A DNA stretch of 64,000 bases, from NCBI RefSeq assembly GCF_028281305.1, contig NZ_JANQKD010000022.1, forward strand, positions 1 through 64,000. The letters run 5' to 3'. The position numbers were made by a program, and so were the translations under genes. Every line of letters begins with the position of its first letter. Position 1 is the stretch's first letter. The notes under the pieces were generated by a model. That model saw nothing but the letters and a program-made list of their open reading frames with translations, did no database searches and was not told the DNA's origin. This DNA is from Pelagibius sp. (GTDB lineage Bacteria > Pseudomonadota > Alphaproteobacteria > Kiloniellales > Kiloniellaceae). Shown piece by piece: positions 63,548-64,000 of this stretch.

Positions 63548-64000
63548 ATGACCGAGGACGCGACCCCCTGGACCTGGTCTCAGCAGCCAGCCGCCGACGA
63601 GGCGACGCTGTTGCTGGTCGGCGACACCAACATCCAGGGCCGCGGCGATCCGGCGGAGGCCTTCAAGCGCGTCGGTGCGACCCTGAATGCCGCAGACGTT
63701 CTTTTCGGGCAACTCGAAGGCCCGCTCAGCCCGCCTTCCGAGGACCCGGAGAATCCGGACATCGCCCATAAGCTGCTGTGGCGCCACAGCGACCCGCGCA
63801 TGGTGGAGGGCTACAAGGCCGCCGGCTTCAAGGCCTTTGCCTGCGCCAGCAACGTCTGCTATCCGCCCCGCGCTGCCCTCACCAGCAACGCGACCCTGGA
63901 TGCCGCCGGCATCGCCCACTGCGGGGCCGGCGCCAATCTTGCCGAAGCGCGCAAGCCGGCAATCGTCGAGTCCAAGGGCGTGCGCTTCGGCTTCCTCAGT
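63548..64000 (+). CDS. CapA-family protein, N-terminal part (3' truncated)
   Basis: The first 151 residues are seen: TLLLVGDTNIQGRGDPAEAF, LNAADVLFGQLEGPLSPP, KLLWRHSDPRMVEGYKAAGF, CGAGANLAEARKPAIVES. The GD and NLEGP-like motifs (here QLEGP) belong to CapA/PgsA, a calcineurin-like metallophosphoesterase-fold family tied to poly-gamma-glutamate. GGAGG lies eight bases before the ATG. It follows the peptide ABC ATPase by 28 bp and is probably in that operon. With no signal peptide at this start it may be cytoplasmic; a role in processing an imported glutamyl polymer or peptide is only an inference. Confidence 0.8.
   Translation, partial: MTEDATPWTWSQQPAADEATLLLVGDTNIQGRGDPAEAFKRVGATLNAADVLFGQLEGPLSPPSEDPENPDIAHKLLWRHSDPRMVEGYKAAGFKAFACASNVCYPPRAALTSNATLDAAGIAHCGAGANLAEARKPAIVESKGVRFGFLS

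Overview
The window is GC-rich, densely coded DNA from what looks like a free-living, probably marine alphaproteobacterium; Rhodospirillales-like is my best guess. The basis is the mix of TRAP, tripartite tricarboxylate (TTT) and ABC uptake systems, the HemP/HmuTUV haem locus, GntR, LysR and IclR regulators next to catabolic operons, and many 4-bp ATGA stop/start overlaps. No rRNA, tRNA, CRISPR array or insertion sequence was seen. Both ends cut a gene.

Layout. (1) 1-3235, plus strand: end of a CobW-type GTPase, an IscU/NifU-like scaffold, a threonyl-tRNA synthetase and a small unknown protein. (2) 3552-16622: a divergent catabolic locus. A tightly coupled six-gene minus-strand operon (tautomerase-NTF2 fusion, HyuB, HyuA, isochorismatase-like protein, PEP mutase/isocitrate lyase-family lyase, FAD oxidoreductase) faces a plus-strand set (GntR regulator, LeuC- and LeuD-like hydratase subunits, TRAP DctP-DctQ-DctM). 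A hydratase next to a C-C lyase of this family suggests breakdown of a substituted maleate or related dicarboxylate, perhaps released from a lactam or imide. (3) 16779-32999: an iron island. It holds hemP, a haem receptor, hmuTUV and an IsdG-type haem oxygenase; tonB with exbB and two exbD genes; a secreted protein of unknown function; a multicopper oxidase; a methyltransferase; an alpha/beta hydrolase; and a divergent TTT transporter. Four Fur-box-like 21-mers and one shorter related palindrome lie in front of these units. (4) 33225-44106: an acetyltransferase, a LysR regulator divergent from a DmpA-type P1 peptidase, a polyamine-type ABC transporter, a BKACE (DUF849) enzyme, a second acetyltransferase, a class III aminotransferase and an acetylpolyamine amidohydrolase-like deacetylase. 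Together these could release, import and degrade acylated amines or beta-amino acids. (5) 44186-54427: one minus-strand gene for a 3413-residue acidic RTX-type secreted protein. It carries about 44 copies of a roughly 45-residue repeat that is longer than, and different from, the usual RTX nonapeptide array. (6) 55458-64000: an alpha/beta-hydrolase-like protein without its nucleophile, then an IclR-controlled peptide ABC operon (binding protein, two permeases, a fused DppD-DppF ATPase) ending in a CapA-type protein cut by the window edge.

The most unusual items are the RTX repeat protein, the hydratase/lyase/hydantoinase locus, the beta-amino-acid or polyamine locus, the ExbD pair in which one copy lacks the proton-carrying Asp, and the iron-box-controlled TTT transporter. 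Functions are read from motifs and gene context only; no database search was possible.
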